DNA from: an uncultured Eubacteriales bacterium
GTDB lineage: Bacteria; Bacillota; Clostridia; Oscillospirales; Oscillospiraceae
Direction: 5' to 3'
NCBI GenBank assembly: GCA_900319695.1
Contig: ONPN01000024.1
Coordinates: 1-56,586, forward strand
DNA: 56,586 bases
Position numbers and translations under genes: made by a program. This document shows positions 1 through 7,815 of this stretch, piece by piece (position 1 is the first letter of the stretch; every line of letters starts with the position of its first letter). Below the pieces are notes generated by a model, which was not told the origin of the DNA, searched no databases, and saw nothing but the letters and a program-made list of their open reading frames with translations.

Positions 1-1460
1 AAGCTCTGTGAGAACGATCCGTTGCGCCCCTTGCTCTGGCTGCTGGACTTGGTATCAATGGTTTCCTTGCCGAGCTGTTCGGAAATGTACTTGTGGGTAC
101 TCTGTTCATTGCCGCCGAGATAGACAAAGGTATCGGCATTGCCGATGATGCCCTCCCAGTCGTCTTTGAACAGGGCTTTAAGCTGGGAAATGTTTTGCAG
201 GATGATGGTTGCCATGATGTTTCTTGAGCGCATGGTAGCCTGCAGGCGGGCGTAGCCGTCCGGCAGGGCGACATTGGCAAACTCGTCGAACATGAGGCGA
301 ACCGGCACGGGCAGGCCGCCCATGTGTACCTTGTCCGCCTGGTAGTACAGCTCTTGAAATGCCTGTGTGTAGAGCATACCGACAAGGAAATTGAGGCTCA
401 CGTCGTTGCTGTCCGGGATGACACAGAAGATAGCCTGTTTGCGTTCTCCCAGCTTGGAAAGCTCCAGATTGTCCTCATCGGTAATGTCCTGGATCTCCCG
501 CAGCGTGAAGGAAGCCAGACGGACGGCGGCGGACACAAGGATGCTTTTAGCTGTCTTGCCCGCCGCCTGCTTGAAAATGTGATACTGTCGCACGGCGATA
601 TGATCCGGCTGTTCTTCCTCCAGCGCCTCGAACAGCAGATCCAGCGCGGATTGAAAATCGTCGTCGTCCTCTTTCGCACCGCCGTACTCGATCATGGTGA
701 GCATCATTTCCATGGTCTGCTCATAGGGAGGAGACTCATGGAGCAGATAAAGCATAAGGGCAGAGTCGAGGGCAATTTCGGATTTCTCCCAAAACGGATC
801 GTTCTGGCTGGCGTTTTTCGGTGTGGTGTTCTGAATAAAGTTGTTGATCAGCCGGAACACATCGGAGTCCTTGCGGATATAACGGAAAGGGTTATAGCTG
901 TCGGAATGGCTCGGCTCGATCAGATCGAATACCTTGACGATATAACCCTGCTGTAAAAGGAATGGGGCGACGGCGCGGACAAGCTCACCCTTCGGATCGG
1001 TGCAGATAAAGCTGGCATTGGCGAGCAAAAGATTAGGCTTCACAACGAAACGGGTCTTGCCTGCGCCGCTGCCGCCGACCACGATCTGAAGCAGGTTTCT
1101 CATGTGCTGCCGCCCGTTGAGGCTCATACACAGGTGCTTGGTGAGGATCACGTTCCTGGCCGGGTCTTTGTCGCTGTACTTCTTGTTCAGCTCCCGGACG
1201 CTGCCCCACTTTGCGGAGCCGTGTTCCTCGCCGGGTCGCCGGTTCATGCGCGAGGAATAATACACAGCGATTGCTCCGGCGTAGATCACAAGAGCGCCCA
1301 GCATGAATTTGACGGTGTGCGGCGTCCAGCGCAGAGCAAATGGTTTATTCATGGCGTCGGGAAAGACAGCCATGAACTGAAAAAGATTCATGCCGCCCTC
1401 ATAGACGCTCGCAGCCAGCACAGCCAGATACAGCACGGCCAGGGAAAACGCCGCCCACAT
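1..1460 (-). CDS. virD4: VirD4/TraG-type conjugative coupling protein (C-terminus cut by window edge)
   Basis: This membrane ATPase brings the relaxase-DNA complex to the type IV secretion channel. The frame is open from about 1550 to base 1, so the C-terminus lies outside the window. From the first in-frame ATG (1460) there are two membrane segments at about residues 3-22 and 50-68, then AKWG, Walker A GGSGAGKT at about 129-136 and the Walker B-like stretch LMFDEFANVALPD near 390. Order and motifs match the Clostridia TraG/VirD4 family. The start is odd: a good GGAGGG site precedes an ATG at 1501 that reads only three codons before TAA, while the family-like N-terminus (NQKSFRDAAPMW) continues in another frame without its own start codon. 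Either a small indel has damaged the start, or translation begins at the ATG at 1460, which has no clear ribosome site. Family assignment is sure; the start is not. Confidence 0.9.
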   Translation of the reverse strand, partial: MWAAFSLAVLYLAVLAASVYEGGMNLFQFMAVFPDAMNKPFALRWTPHTVKFMLGALVIYAGAIAVYYSSRMNRRPGEEHGSAKWGSVRELNKKYSDKDPARNVILTKHLCMSLNGRQHMRNLLQIVVGGSGAGKTRFVVKPNLLLANASFICTDPKGELVRAVAPFLLQQGYIVKVFDLIEPSHSDSYNPFRYIRKDSDVFRLINNFIQNTTPKNASQNDPFWEKSEIALDSALMLYLLHESPPYEQTMEMMLTMIEYGGAKEDDDDFQSALDLLFEALEEEQPDHIAVRQYHIFKQAAGKTAKSILVSAAVRLASFTLREIQDITDEDNLELSKLGERKQAIFCVIPDSNDVSLNFLVGMLYTQAFQELYYQADKVHMGGLPVPVRLMFDEFANVALPDGYARLQATMRSRNIMATIILQNISQLKALFKDDWEGIIGNADTFVYLGGNEQSTHKYISEQLGKETIDTKSSSQSKGRNGSFSQS

Positions 1461-1554
1461 TGGGGCGGCGTCCCGGAAAGACTTTTGGTTTATATAGGCA
1501 TCCCTCCAAAACTTGTCTGCACAGCACGCACTTCCATACGCGCTGTGCGCTAAG

Positions 1555-1609
1555 AAATGTGTCTCATCGTGAGACACATTTCTAATGGAAGTAGCGTCAC
1601 GGTGAGACA
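1555..1609. promoter_or_regulatory. Two parS-like palindromes upstream of virD4
   Basis: The first palindrome (1555-1581, centre 1568) has 13-base arms with one mismatch around TGTCTCAT-C-GTGAGACA. The second (centre 1601) has a perfect right half GTGAGACA and a degenerate left half. The centres are 33 bp apart, about three helical turns, so bound proteins would lie on the same face. They sit between the end of pcfB and the start of virD4 and belong to the element-wide repeat family. A binding-site role is inferred. Confidence 0.7.
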
Positions 1610-1612
1610 CAA

Positions 1613-2191
1613 TTACCGTGTCCTGTCATTATTGCGAACAGGAGTTTTCTGCTTTTTCTGCTTGGCTACGCTGTCCAGCTCGGCCAGCTTCTGGCGGGTG
1701 GAGGGCTTTTCATCCCTCTGTGGTTGATTCAAGCCAGTCCCGCGCTCTTCGGAGGATCTCTCTTGTGGAGCGCGGGCTTTCGCTTTTTTTACGGCCTGTT
1801 CCTCCTGCTTCACTTCCGGCAAAGGGTAGCCCATCGCCTCCATAACAGCGTTGAGCTGGGCGCTGTAATTCACGTTGGAAATGATGTGAAGGACGCCGGT
1901 TTCCTTGTTCTCGTGTTTGGCGGCTGCGTACAGGACGCCGAACTGCTTGGCGATCTTCTGGAACTTCTCATAGTCCGCGGCCTTGATTGGGATGATAACG
2001 GATTCGGCGTTGCTGTCCTTCATCAGCCGTTCAATGCCGACTTTGCCGACCACCTTGTAATTCTGCTTGACCATAGCGGCCAGCAGCGCCGCCACATGGA
2101 CGAGTCCTTTCGCGGAAAGCTCGGTGGCGATCTTGGCGGCCTCCAGTCCTTCCTTGACCATCAGATCGGCCACTTCGCCGCTCACTTCCAT
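1613..2191 (-). CDS. PcfB-like protein (DUF3801)
   Basis: A 192-residue protein of the PcfB/DUF3801 family found in Gram-positive conjugative elements, where it is encoded beside the relaxase and coupling protein and is thought to help present the relaxosome to the secretion machinery. The conserved part covers residues 1 to about 125 (start MEVSGEVADLMVKEGLEAA, alternating helices and strands). The tail from about 130 is charged and low in complexity (E, K, Q, R), as in relatives. Its ATG overlaps the stop of the alternative relaxase C-terminal frame (2182) in an ATGGAAGTGA arrangement. That is what translational coupling would look like before the relaxase frameshift. Confidence 0.8.
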   Translation of the reverse strand: MEVSGEVADLMVKEGLEAAKIATELSAKGLVHVAALLAAMVKQNYKVVGKVGIERLMKDSNAESVIIPIKAADYEKFQKIAKQFGVLYAAAKHENKETGVLHIISNVNYSAQLNAVMEAMGYPLPEVKQEEQAVKKAKARAPQERSSEERGTGLNQPQRDEKPSTRQKLAELDSVAKQKKQKTPVRNNDRTR

Positions 2192-2194
2192 AGG

Positions 2195-3472
2195 TCATGC
2201 CTCCTTTCCTTGGGTTTCGTTTTCTCGCGCTTGTCCTGTTCCTCGGCTTGCCGGTCGAGCCGGATATGCTCTTGTATTTGCGGTATTCTGTCCGCGACCT
2301 GTTGGCAGCATTTCAGCTCCCGGCGGATCGGGCGCAGAGCAAGGGAGATTTCCTTGATCTCGGCGCTTACGTCCGTACAGCTCGCGCCGGGAAAAAACAA
2401 GAGAGTCAATATCCGCTTGCAGTGCGTCCGCAAGCATGGATAACTGACTCTCGTTGTTGATACGGTATTTTTGCAGCAGCGCAAACTGCCGCTTGTATTG
2501 GTCGAGCTTTCTGACCTCGGCCCGCACAGGGAACGGGACAGGACGGCGGCGTGGCCGAGGCGGTGAAAGCAGATACAGATAATGCAGATACAGACGGCGC
2601 AGGCCGGACAGCTTTTGCTTTTTCCCATAGGCCGGGGATCTGCGCTTGACTTTATACCGGCCTTTCGGGATATACAAGGAGGCCGCGGCCTGCGGCTCCG
2701 GCGCTGTCGGCTGGGTGCGGCTCCTGTTCAGCCGGTTCCGTATGTCCGCTTCGGTGTAGCCGTCGCCCAGGCTATCCAGCCGGACAAAGCGATCCGATCC
2801 AGGCGGCTTGACCGCCGTATGCTTCACGTTAGCACCGCGCTTGACCGTATAGCCCCGCTTCTGCAGAGTGTCATAAAAGGATTGCAGAGTAAAAGCGTCG
2901 GCAAGTGCCGCGTCAATGTCCTGCCGGATCAGCCCGCGCACGGTGGGCTTGTCATTCTTCTCGGCTTGCCATTCGGCGTAGTGCTTTCCGCTGCCTTTCG
3001 GCTCAATGACAGACAAATTGTTTTCCCGGCTGAGGTCATTGGAGTGACCTCGTATATCTCCAAAATAGGCTTTGAAGTTATCCCGGAACATCTTGCCGTC
3101 AGTGCAGGATACAGAGTTGAACACGATGTGACAATGCACATGAGCATGATCGGTATGCGTGGAGACTACAGCCTCGAACCGATCTCCGACAAGGCGGCGG
3201 GCAAGCTCCATCCCGATAGCCTGCGCCTGCTCCGGGGAGACCTCGCCGGGGGCAAAGGAGTGAATCAGATGATAGCCCTGTATGGGGCGGTTTACCTTGT
3301 CCCAGCGGCGCTTGGTCTGCATCATGTCCCGATAGGCTGTCTCCGGCAGACAGTTGATCCCGCCGACGAGGACTGCGCCGGTAGCGCCGTCCACCGTCTT
3401 TTCCTTGTTCATCACATAGCGGATGGAGTTATCCAGCCGGGTATGAATGACACGGATCTTATCATAGGCCAT
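2195..3472 (-). CDS. MobA/VirD2-type relaxase with probable C-terminal frameshift
   Basis: Relaxase that nicks at oriT and stays covalently bound to the transferred strand. The candidate catalytic Tyr is Y19 in NSIRYVMNKEKT; the metal-binding motif HTDHAHVHCH lies at about residues 107-117; a second conserved block ending GSGKHYAEWQ follows. Length (425 aa) and order fit the MOB_P relaxases of Clostridia ICEs. It overlaps the end of mobC by 11 bp. After about residue 365 (RRELYGRKR) the frame turns into an unlikely Pro/Arg tail. The family-like continuation (AEIKEISLALRPIRRELK, then a charged coiled-coil tail) lies in the +1 frame and stops at 2182, overlapping the pcfB start. This suggests a one-base insertion or two-base deletion near 2355-2375. 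The catalytic domain is intact, so nicking may survive. Confidence 0.85.
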   Translation of the reverse strand: MAYDKIRVIHTRLDNSIRYVMNKEKTVDGATGAVLVGGINCLPETAYRDMMQTKRRWDKVNRPIQGYHLIHSFAPGEVSPEQAQAIGMELARRLVGDRFEAVVSTHTDHAHVHCHIVFNSVSCTDGKMFRDNFKAYFGDIRGHSNDLSRENNLSVIEPKGSGKHYAEWQAEKNDKPTVRGLIRQDIDAALADAFTLQSFYDTLQKRGYTVKRGANVKHTAVKPPGSDRFVRLDSLGDGYTEADIRNRLNRSRTQPTAPEPQAAASLYIPKGRYKVKRRSPAYGKKQKLSGLRRLYLHYLYLLSPPRPRRRPVPFPVRAEVRKLDQYKRQFALLQKYRINNESQLSMLADALQADIDSLVFSRRELYGRKRRDQGNLPCSAPDPPGAEMLPTGRGQNTANTRAYPARPASRGTGQARENETQGKEA

Positions 3473-3770
3473 TCTTCACAAGCTCCCAGGCTCTCTTTGC
3501 CAACACAGCGGCGTCAACGATCTCCGCTTCATGGATGCTTTTGCGTGCGTTTGCCCAGTAAGCGATCTGATTGACGTTATTGCCAATGGCGGACAGCTCG
3601 CGGAGGAGCTTTGTGTATTCATCGGGCGGGCGCGGGCGAAGCTGAACACCGGCAACAAGGGAACGGACAAAGGGATCAATTCCCATGCCCGCAAGCTCGG
3701 CCTGCACTTTCAAGTGTCGGTATTCTGCTTCATTCATCCACACGCTGACATGGCGCGGGCGTGTTCTCAT
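3462..3770 (-). CDS. mobC: MobC-type relaxosome accessory protein
   Basis: A 102-residue MobC family protein that binds oriT and helps the relaxase open the strands. The N-terminus (RPRHVSVWMNEAEYRHL) looks like a ribbon-helix-helix DNA-binding unit. The C-terminal half carries the MobC signature around LLRELSAIGNNVNQIAYWAN at about residues 55-75. The start chosen is the ATG at 3770 behind AAAGGATG; a longer frame from 3812 would begin inside the palindrome and lacks a ribosome site. It is the first gene of the mobC-relaxase-pcfB-virD4 set and overlaps the relaxase start, so the two are probably coupled. Confidence 0.88.
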   Translation of the reverse strand: MRTRPRHVSVWMNEAEYRHLKVQAELAGMGIDPFVRSLVAGVQLRPRPPDEYTKLLRELSAIGNNVNQIAYWANARKSIHEAEIVDAAVLAKRAWELVKNGL

Positions 3771-3790
3771 GGCATCATCCTTTCCGTTTT

Positions 3791-3811
3791 TGTGTCTCAC
3801 GGTGAGACACA
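3791..3811. promoter_or_regulatory. parS-like palindrome upstream of mobC
   Basis: A perfect 10+1+10 inverted repeat, core TGTCTCAC-G-GTGAGACA, centred on 3801. It lies 20-40 bases before the mobC ATG, between the oriT-like hairpins and the ribosome site, where a bound protein could block transcription of the mobilisation genes. Confidence 0.75.
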
Positions 3812-3827
3812 TTTCGTGCGTGGGGTT

Positions 3828-3926
3828 TTAGGGGGCATCCCCCTAACAAGGGCGTTTGTGCTACCAAATGCCATACTTGCTTAACAAGCGCCGCAAGCGG
3901 CGCTCGCATCTTTGGATGCAAAGATG
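3828..3926. other. Candidate oriT: three consecutive perfect hairpins
   Basis: The non-coding stretch before mobC holds three 8-bp perfect stems in a row: TTAGGGGG with CCCCCTAA (3828-3846, loop CAT), AGCGCCGC with GCGGCGCT (3887-3904, loop AA), and CATCTTTG with CAAAGATG (3907-3926, loop GATG). Tight inverted repeats directly upstream of mobC and the relaxase are typical of oriT. No nic consensus was recognised, so the nick position is unknown. Bases 3927-3997 hold only the leader of the next gene, with a possible -10 (TATACT) near 3953. Confidence 0.5.
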
Positions 3927-3997
3927 TTGTTGAGCTAAACGTTGTTACATGATATACTTTTCCTATCAATCTTTTTATAGGTTATAGGAGTAAAAGA

Positions 3998-4210
3998 ATG
4001 AACATCAGAGTAAAAGACATGATTAGCATCCTCAGTCTGTTTGACGAAAATGATACTGTGGATATTGGGACAGTAACCAAGTGCACCTTAGGCATATCTC
4101 ATCAGTTCGGCTCAACACAAGTACAATTCGTTCGTGACGACGATGCAATAAAGTACAGAATTATCAGCACAGAAGAACAATATCAGAATCCAGAATACAA
4201 ATTTCTCTGA
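3998..4210 (+). CDS. Small hypothetical protein, 70 aa
   Basis: A 70-residue acidic protein of unknown function and the only plus-strand gene within the left ICE block. Its ATG follows a convincing ribosome site (TAGGAG, 7-base spacing). A possible -10 lies in the A/T-rich leader. It is A/T-richer than its neighbours, which suggests a separate origin. It is convergent with the ArdC-like gene; the long hairpin at 4249-4287 lies between their ends. No domain was recognised. Predicted strands (DTVDIGTVTKCTLGI, STQVQFVRDD) suggest a small beta-rich fold. Confidence 0.6.
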   Translation: MNIRVKDMISILSLFDENDTVDIGTVTKCTLGISHQFGSTQVQFVRDDDAIKYRIISTEEQYQNPEYKFL

Positions 4211-4247
4211 GCAAACAAACATAACACTGTATTCGCCTTGATTGGTA

Positions 4248-5243
4248 CTATCGGGAATGTGTCTTATCTTGAGACTCATTCCCGATATCCTTTTCCTGCG
4301 GATCGATGGGCATCCGTGCCAGGGCGGGACAGGCGGCTTCGAGGGCGTCTATCATCTCGGCGGCGGTCGTGCTGATACAGTCCAGCGAGGCTTTCAACTC
4401 CGGCAGCTCCTTGTCGCGGCTCCAGCCGGTGACATAGGCAAAGGAATAGTCAGAGGTGTCAATGCCGAAGTGCTGGCAGACCACATAGGCAATGCTTTCG
4501 GCCTCCACCTCACGGGTCGGGCCGTCCTTGTCCGGCTTGCCGATGATCTTCCCGTTTTCCACGGGCAGGGCGTGGAGCTTGGCATGGGCTGTCTCGTGGA
4601 TCAGCGTCTTTAGCGTCTGCACCTGGCTCATGCCCTCGTTGACGTAGATACATTGTTCCAAGTGGTTGTAGCAGCCTTTGGACGCCTGCGCCTCCCGGAA
4701 GTGGATCGGCACGGGGCTGAGGGCTTCGACAGCATGAAAAATACTGTCGAAGCCCTCCACGTCGCCGGTCAGTTCATCTACGCCCAGGGAGGGCAGCTCC
4801 TTGCCCTCGGTCTGACTCAAATCGAACACATAGGCGATCTTAAACCGCTGGCGCTTGATGACAGCGCTTTCTTTCTCCGGTTGTCCGTCCGGGCCGATCA
4901 CGGCGTTGCCCTGTGCGTCGAGCTTGTCCTGCTCCATGAGGATTTTCTGCGGGCAAGGCGCGAGGATCTGGATGCCTTTTTCGCCTTTTTTTACCGAGCG
5001 TCCCAGCTTCTTCCATGTGGTATATCCGGCCACAGCCTGCGCTTCGGGGCATTGGAAGTAGATCAAGAGGCAGTTGCCGAAGCTGTAATGGTGAAACTTT
5101 GACATGGCCTCTAAATACCGGGCGTAGTCCTCGCTTGCAAATACGGCTTTGACGCCGTTTTCCAGCTTCTCCGTCAGCGCCTTGATCCGTTCCTGCCTCT
5201 CGGCCAGCGCGTCAGCGTTCCGGGTTGTGGTGTTGTTTTTCAT
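4248..5243 (-). CDS. ArdC-like antirestriction protein with zincin metallopeptidase domain
   Basis: A 331-residue protein with the two-part ArdC layout. An N-terminal ssDNA-binding-like domain (about residues 10-135; markers FHHYSFGNCLLIYFQCPEA and GYTTWKKLGRSVKKGEKGI) is followed by a zincin-like domain with the HExxH motif in TLIHETAHAKLH near residue 220 and a downstream Glu in EVEAESIAYVVC. ArdC relatives protect incoming single-stranded plasmid DNA from host restriction. That fits an ICE gene expressed on entry. Its start overlaps the DUF3846-like gene by 32 bp, so it is probably cotranslated in the repA-parB operon. The start has only a distant GGAGA and is moderately sure. Confidence 0.8.
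   Translation of the reverse strand: MKNNTTTRNADALAERQERIKALTEKLENGVKAVFASEDYARYLEAMSKFHHYSFGNCLLIYFQCPEAQAVAGYTTWKKLGRSVKKGEKGIQILAPCPQKILMEQDKLDAQGNAVIGPDGQPEKESAVIKRQRFKIAYVFDLSQTEGKELPSLGVDELTGDVEGFDSIFHAVEALSPVPIHFREAQASKGCYNHLEQCIYVNEGMSQVQTLKTLIHETAHAKLHALPVENGKIIGKPDKDGPTREVEAESIAYVVCQHFGIDTSDYSFAYVTGWSRDKELPELKASLDCISTTAAEMIDALEAACPALARMPIDPQEKDIGNESQDKTHSR
4249..4287. terminator. Long imperfect hairpin, diverged copy of the ICE palindrome
   Basis: A 39-base inverted repeat centred on 4268 (16 of 19 arm positions pair) with outer arms TATCGGGAATG and CATTCCCGATA. Its middle (GTGTCTTA...TTGAGAC) is a degenerate form of the ICE palindrome. It starts at the ArdC stop codon and lies between two converging genes, so it probably acts as a two-way terminator. 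It may derive from a former binding site. Confidence 0.5.
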
Positions 5244-5643
5244 TGGGAGGATTCTCCGGTTTCTTCGGGTGTGAGGACACTTTTAGGGTGTATAGCTTGT
5301 CTCCCTCCGCTCCGATCAATATTTCAGAATGAGCATACTCGCTTTTGAAGCGTTCCATCAGATCGGGCGGCAGCGAGCAAAAGCTATCCTCACTTAGTCC
5401 ACAAATAAAGAACGTACCGAATACGCCGCCGTAGCCGCCGGGAACGCTGCGGTTAAAAGGCAGGCCATTGATAAGTCCTTCCTCGTTGCAGACGATAGCC
5501 ACTTCCTCGTCATAAGGGTAAATTGCCTCGATCCATCCACCGACGATTTCCTGCAAAGCCCGCAAATGCTCATCAGAATTGAGTGAATCCGAGATTTCCT
5601 TTTCGTAGGGAAGAAAGCCAGGCTCAACTACAAGCACATTCAT
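5212..5643 (-). CDS. DUF3846-like protein
   Basis: A 143-residue protein resembling the DUF3846 family common in ICEs and phages: MNVLVVEPGFLPYEKEI, then the GGWIEAIYPYDEEVAIVCNEEG block and an Asn/Pro-rich centre (GLPFNRSVPGGYGGVFGTFF). The function of the family is unknown. It begins 4 bases after the parB stop and ends inside the ArdC-like gene, so it belongs to the same transcript. The C-terminal 20 residues are charged and Pro-rich and probably disordered. Confidence 0.7.
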   Translation of the reverse strand: MNVLVVEPGFLPYEKEISDSLNSDEHLRALQEIVGGWIEAIYPYDEEVAIVCNEEGLINGLPFNRSVPGGYGGVFGTFFICGLSEDSFCSLPPDLMERFKSEYAHSEILIGAEGDKLYTLKVSSHPKKPENPPNEKQHHNPER

Positions 5644-5647
5644 CCGA

Positions 5648-7756
5648 TTACTTCACCGGGCCTTTCTTTTCCTTGCCGAAGATCTCCGCTTTCTGCTTCG
5701 CCTTTTCCTGCATCTGTCGGCGCATTTCCAGCGCATCATAGATGCTGTCCTCAATCTCGCGGGGCGTCATGGACACATCGGGGAAATACTTGCGGAGCCG
5801 GTCGCCGCGCAGGACGATCTTGGTTTCGTAGCTGTTCTCCCGATCCTGCGCGCCCTCGGCGCTCTTTCCAGGATCGGCGGCAGCGGGTGCGGCAGGGGCG
5901 GTCTGTGCTTGGGGAACAGGTGAGGCGCTCTGTCCCGGCGCTGCGGGCGCTGCGGAGGCAGACGGGAACGGCACAACATTGCTGCTCGGCTGTGCGGCGG
6001 GCGTAGAAATGTCGGGAGACTTGGGAACACTGGAGGGAGCCATAGGGGGCGTTGTGGGAGCTGCCTGCACGGGAGGCGTGACGGGCTTGGGTTTTTCCAC
6101 AACTTTCGGCGGGTAGTTGCCCTCCAACACGTCCCGGATCTTTTTCTCCGTCAGACTCTCTTTCTCTGCGACCTTTTTCAGAAGCTGGGTATTCTCATTG
6201 TTGACCTTGACATTGATTCCGATCAGATCGGCAACGGTATCTTGCACTTTCGGGGTCAGAAAAGCGATGTTGTAGGCAACAGATAGCGGAATGGTGTTAT
6301 CGTCTACCAGATCGCAAATCTGCTTGGTGGCCTCGGACAGCTTCATAAGGCGATTGAGTTTTGCCGTGCTCATGCCCATTTCGGCGGCGATGGCCTCGTC
6401 TGTGTACTGCTTTTTCGGGCCGGTGTCAAACTTGCTGCGCCGTCCGACCTTGTGCTTCATGCTCTCGGACTTCATTTTCACAGCGCGGGAGAGGTCATAG
6501 GTGGAAATGTGCTCACGGTGGAGGTTGCCGTCCGCGACAAGAATACGGGCGTCATCATCGTCGAGCTGCTGGATGATTGCGGGAACGGGATAATTCAGCT
6601 CGGAAGCGATCAAATGGCGGCGCTGGCCGGAAATGATCTCCAGCTCGCCGTCTTTGCCAAAACGGGCAAGAACCGGGTCTTTCACGCCGAAACGCTTGAT
6701 GGACTGAAACAGCTCCTTGAAATCGTCACTGTTGCGGTCAACGGAAAAGGTGTTGATGTCCGCCTTTTTCAGATACGCCGGGTGGAGTGTGACGGCAAAG
6801 GCTTCGCCCTCGCCGGGGATCGGGATCGTTTTCTTATCCTTGTCGGTGGGCGGGTTGAGCTTCTCGCCCAGGAGCTTGGTGATCAGCGTTCCCGTCGGGC
6901 CAACAGCGGCTGTGCCGACAGGCTTTTCCTCTTTCTTAGCAGGCGCTTTCGCCGGGGCGGGCTTTTTCTCTCTATCTGCTGCGGCGGGGGCAGGAGCTTC
7001 CGCCGTTTTTTTCTCTTTCTGATCTGCGGCTTTCGCTTCGGGAGTCGGCTCGGTCTTGGGGGCTTCCGTTTTCTTCTCGGCTTCGGGCGGCTCGGCGCTT
7101 TTCTTTTCAGCCGGGGCATCCGCGTCCTTTTCAACCTTTGCGGCCTCGGCCTTGACCTCTGCTTTCTTTTCCTCCGGCTTCGCAGCGGGAGGAGCTGTAG
7201 CCTCCGTTTTCTTCTCAGCGGGCTTTTCCACCGTGGCTTTCGCCGGAGCAGGAGGCGCGGCTTCCGCTTTCTTCTCGGCAGGCTCTGCTTTCTTCTCCTG
7301 CGGCTCGGCAGCTTTGACGGGCTGCTTTTTCTCAGACTTTTTCTCGTCGGGAACTGCATTGCTGTCCGCTGCTTTTTCCGCTTTGGGCGGCTCTTTGCCA
7401 GAGGCAGGCGTCTTAGCCGCCGAGTCGATCAGCTTTCCGGGGATCGGCGGAGGATTCTCTGCGTTCCGCTTCTCGCAGTATGCCATAGCTTCTTTTTCGG
7501 TCATGTCATAGACCAGGGCGGGCAGCTCTTTGAGCTTGGCAAGCTCCGCAGCTTTGCGGCGGCGAAAACCGGACACAAGCTGGTATTCACCATCCTCGCG
7601 CTGGCGCAGGATCACGGGCTCCTTAATGCCGTCAAGCAGCATGGAAGTGACAAGGCCGCCGTAGGACTTATCCGGGAGCTTGACGATGGGAATGCCGGGA
7701 AGATCGTGGATCTTCTCGATGGAAATTTGCTGGGGAATGGGTTTTTCGTTGGGCAT
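5648..7756 (-). CDS. ParB-like protein with two ParB N-terminal domains and long low-complexity linkers
   Basis: A 702-residue protein, about twice the usual ParB length. Residues 1-105 form a first ParB/Srx-like domain (SYGGLVTSMLLDGIKEPVIL, LVSGFRRRKAA) without the downstream ENxxR motif. Residues 105-295 are a Lys/Glu/Pro/Ala-rich linker. Residues 300-545 form a complete second ParB core: LFQSIKRFGVKDPVLAR, IISGQRRHLIA, the CTPase-type NLHREHISTYDLSRA and a helix-turn-helix around YTDEAIAAEMGMSTAKLNRL. A Pro/Ala-rich stretch and a short helical C-terminus (about 655-702) follow. ParB proteins are CTP-dependent clamps loaded at parS. No ParA gene is visible in the window. A strong AAGGAGG precedes the ATG, and a perfect 27-bp parS-like palindrome lies 32 bp upstream, suggesting self-regulation. 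Which DNA it binds is inference. Confidence 0.85.
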   Translation of the reverse strand: MPNEKPIPQQISIEKIHDLPGIPIVKLPDKSYGGLVTSMLLDGIKEPVILRQREDGEYQLVSGFRRRKAAELAKLKELPALVYDMTEKEAMAYCEKRNAENPPPIPGKLIDSAAKTPASGKEPPKAEKAADSNAVPDEKKSEKKQPVKAAEPQEKKAEPAEKKAEAAPPAPAKATVEKPAEKKTEATAPPAAKPEEKKAEVKAEAAKVEKDADAPAEKKSAEPPEAEKKTEAPKTEPTPEAKAADQKEKKTAEAPAPAAADREKKPAPAKAPAKKEEKPVGTAAVGPTGTLITKLLGEKLNPPTDKDKKTIPIPGEGEAFAVTLHPAYLKKADINTFSVDRNSDDFKELFQSIKRFGVKDPVLARFGKDGELEIISGQRRHLIASELNYPVPAIIQQLDDDDARILVADGNLHREHISTYDLSRAVKMKSESMKHKVGRRSKFDTGPKKQYTDEAIAAEMGMSTAKLNRLMKLSEATKQICDLVDDNTIPLSVAYNIAFLTPKVQDTVADLIGINVKVNNENTQLLKKVAEKESLTEKKIRDVLEGNYPPKVVEKPKPVTPPVQAAPTTPPMAPSSVPKSPDISTPAAQPSSNVVPFPSASAAPAAPGQSASPVPQAQTAPAAPAAADPGKSAEGAQDRENSYETKIVLRGDRLRKYFPDVSMTPREIEDSIYDALEMRRQMQEKAKQKAEIFGKEKKGPVK

Positions 7757-7788
7757 TTATGTCCTCCTTCATAGTGTGAGATATGCAA

Positions 7789-7815
7789 AAATGTGTCTCA
7801 CCGTGAGACACATTT
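7789..7815. promoter_or_regulatory. Perfect 27-bp parS-like palindrome between repA and parB
   Basis: A 13+1+13 perfect inverted repeat with core TGTCTCAC-C-GTGAGACA, centred on 7802. It abuts the repA stop and lies 32 bp upstream of the parB ATG. This is the placement expected for a ParB autoregulatory site or a segregation centre. Confidence 0.8.

Noticed and set aside
2385-2400. Programmed ribosomal frameshift at the T6C3 run in the relaxase gene
   Set aside because: The family-like sequence continues in the first frame for about ten codons after the run, so the change of frame is further downstream; a mutation or sequence error is simpler.
3771-3812. Open frames that start inside the palindromes with MCLTVRH
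   Set aside because: The palindrome itself contains ATGTGTCTCACGGTGAGACA, so every copy offers a chance ATG; better starts with ribosome sites lie downstream.
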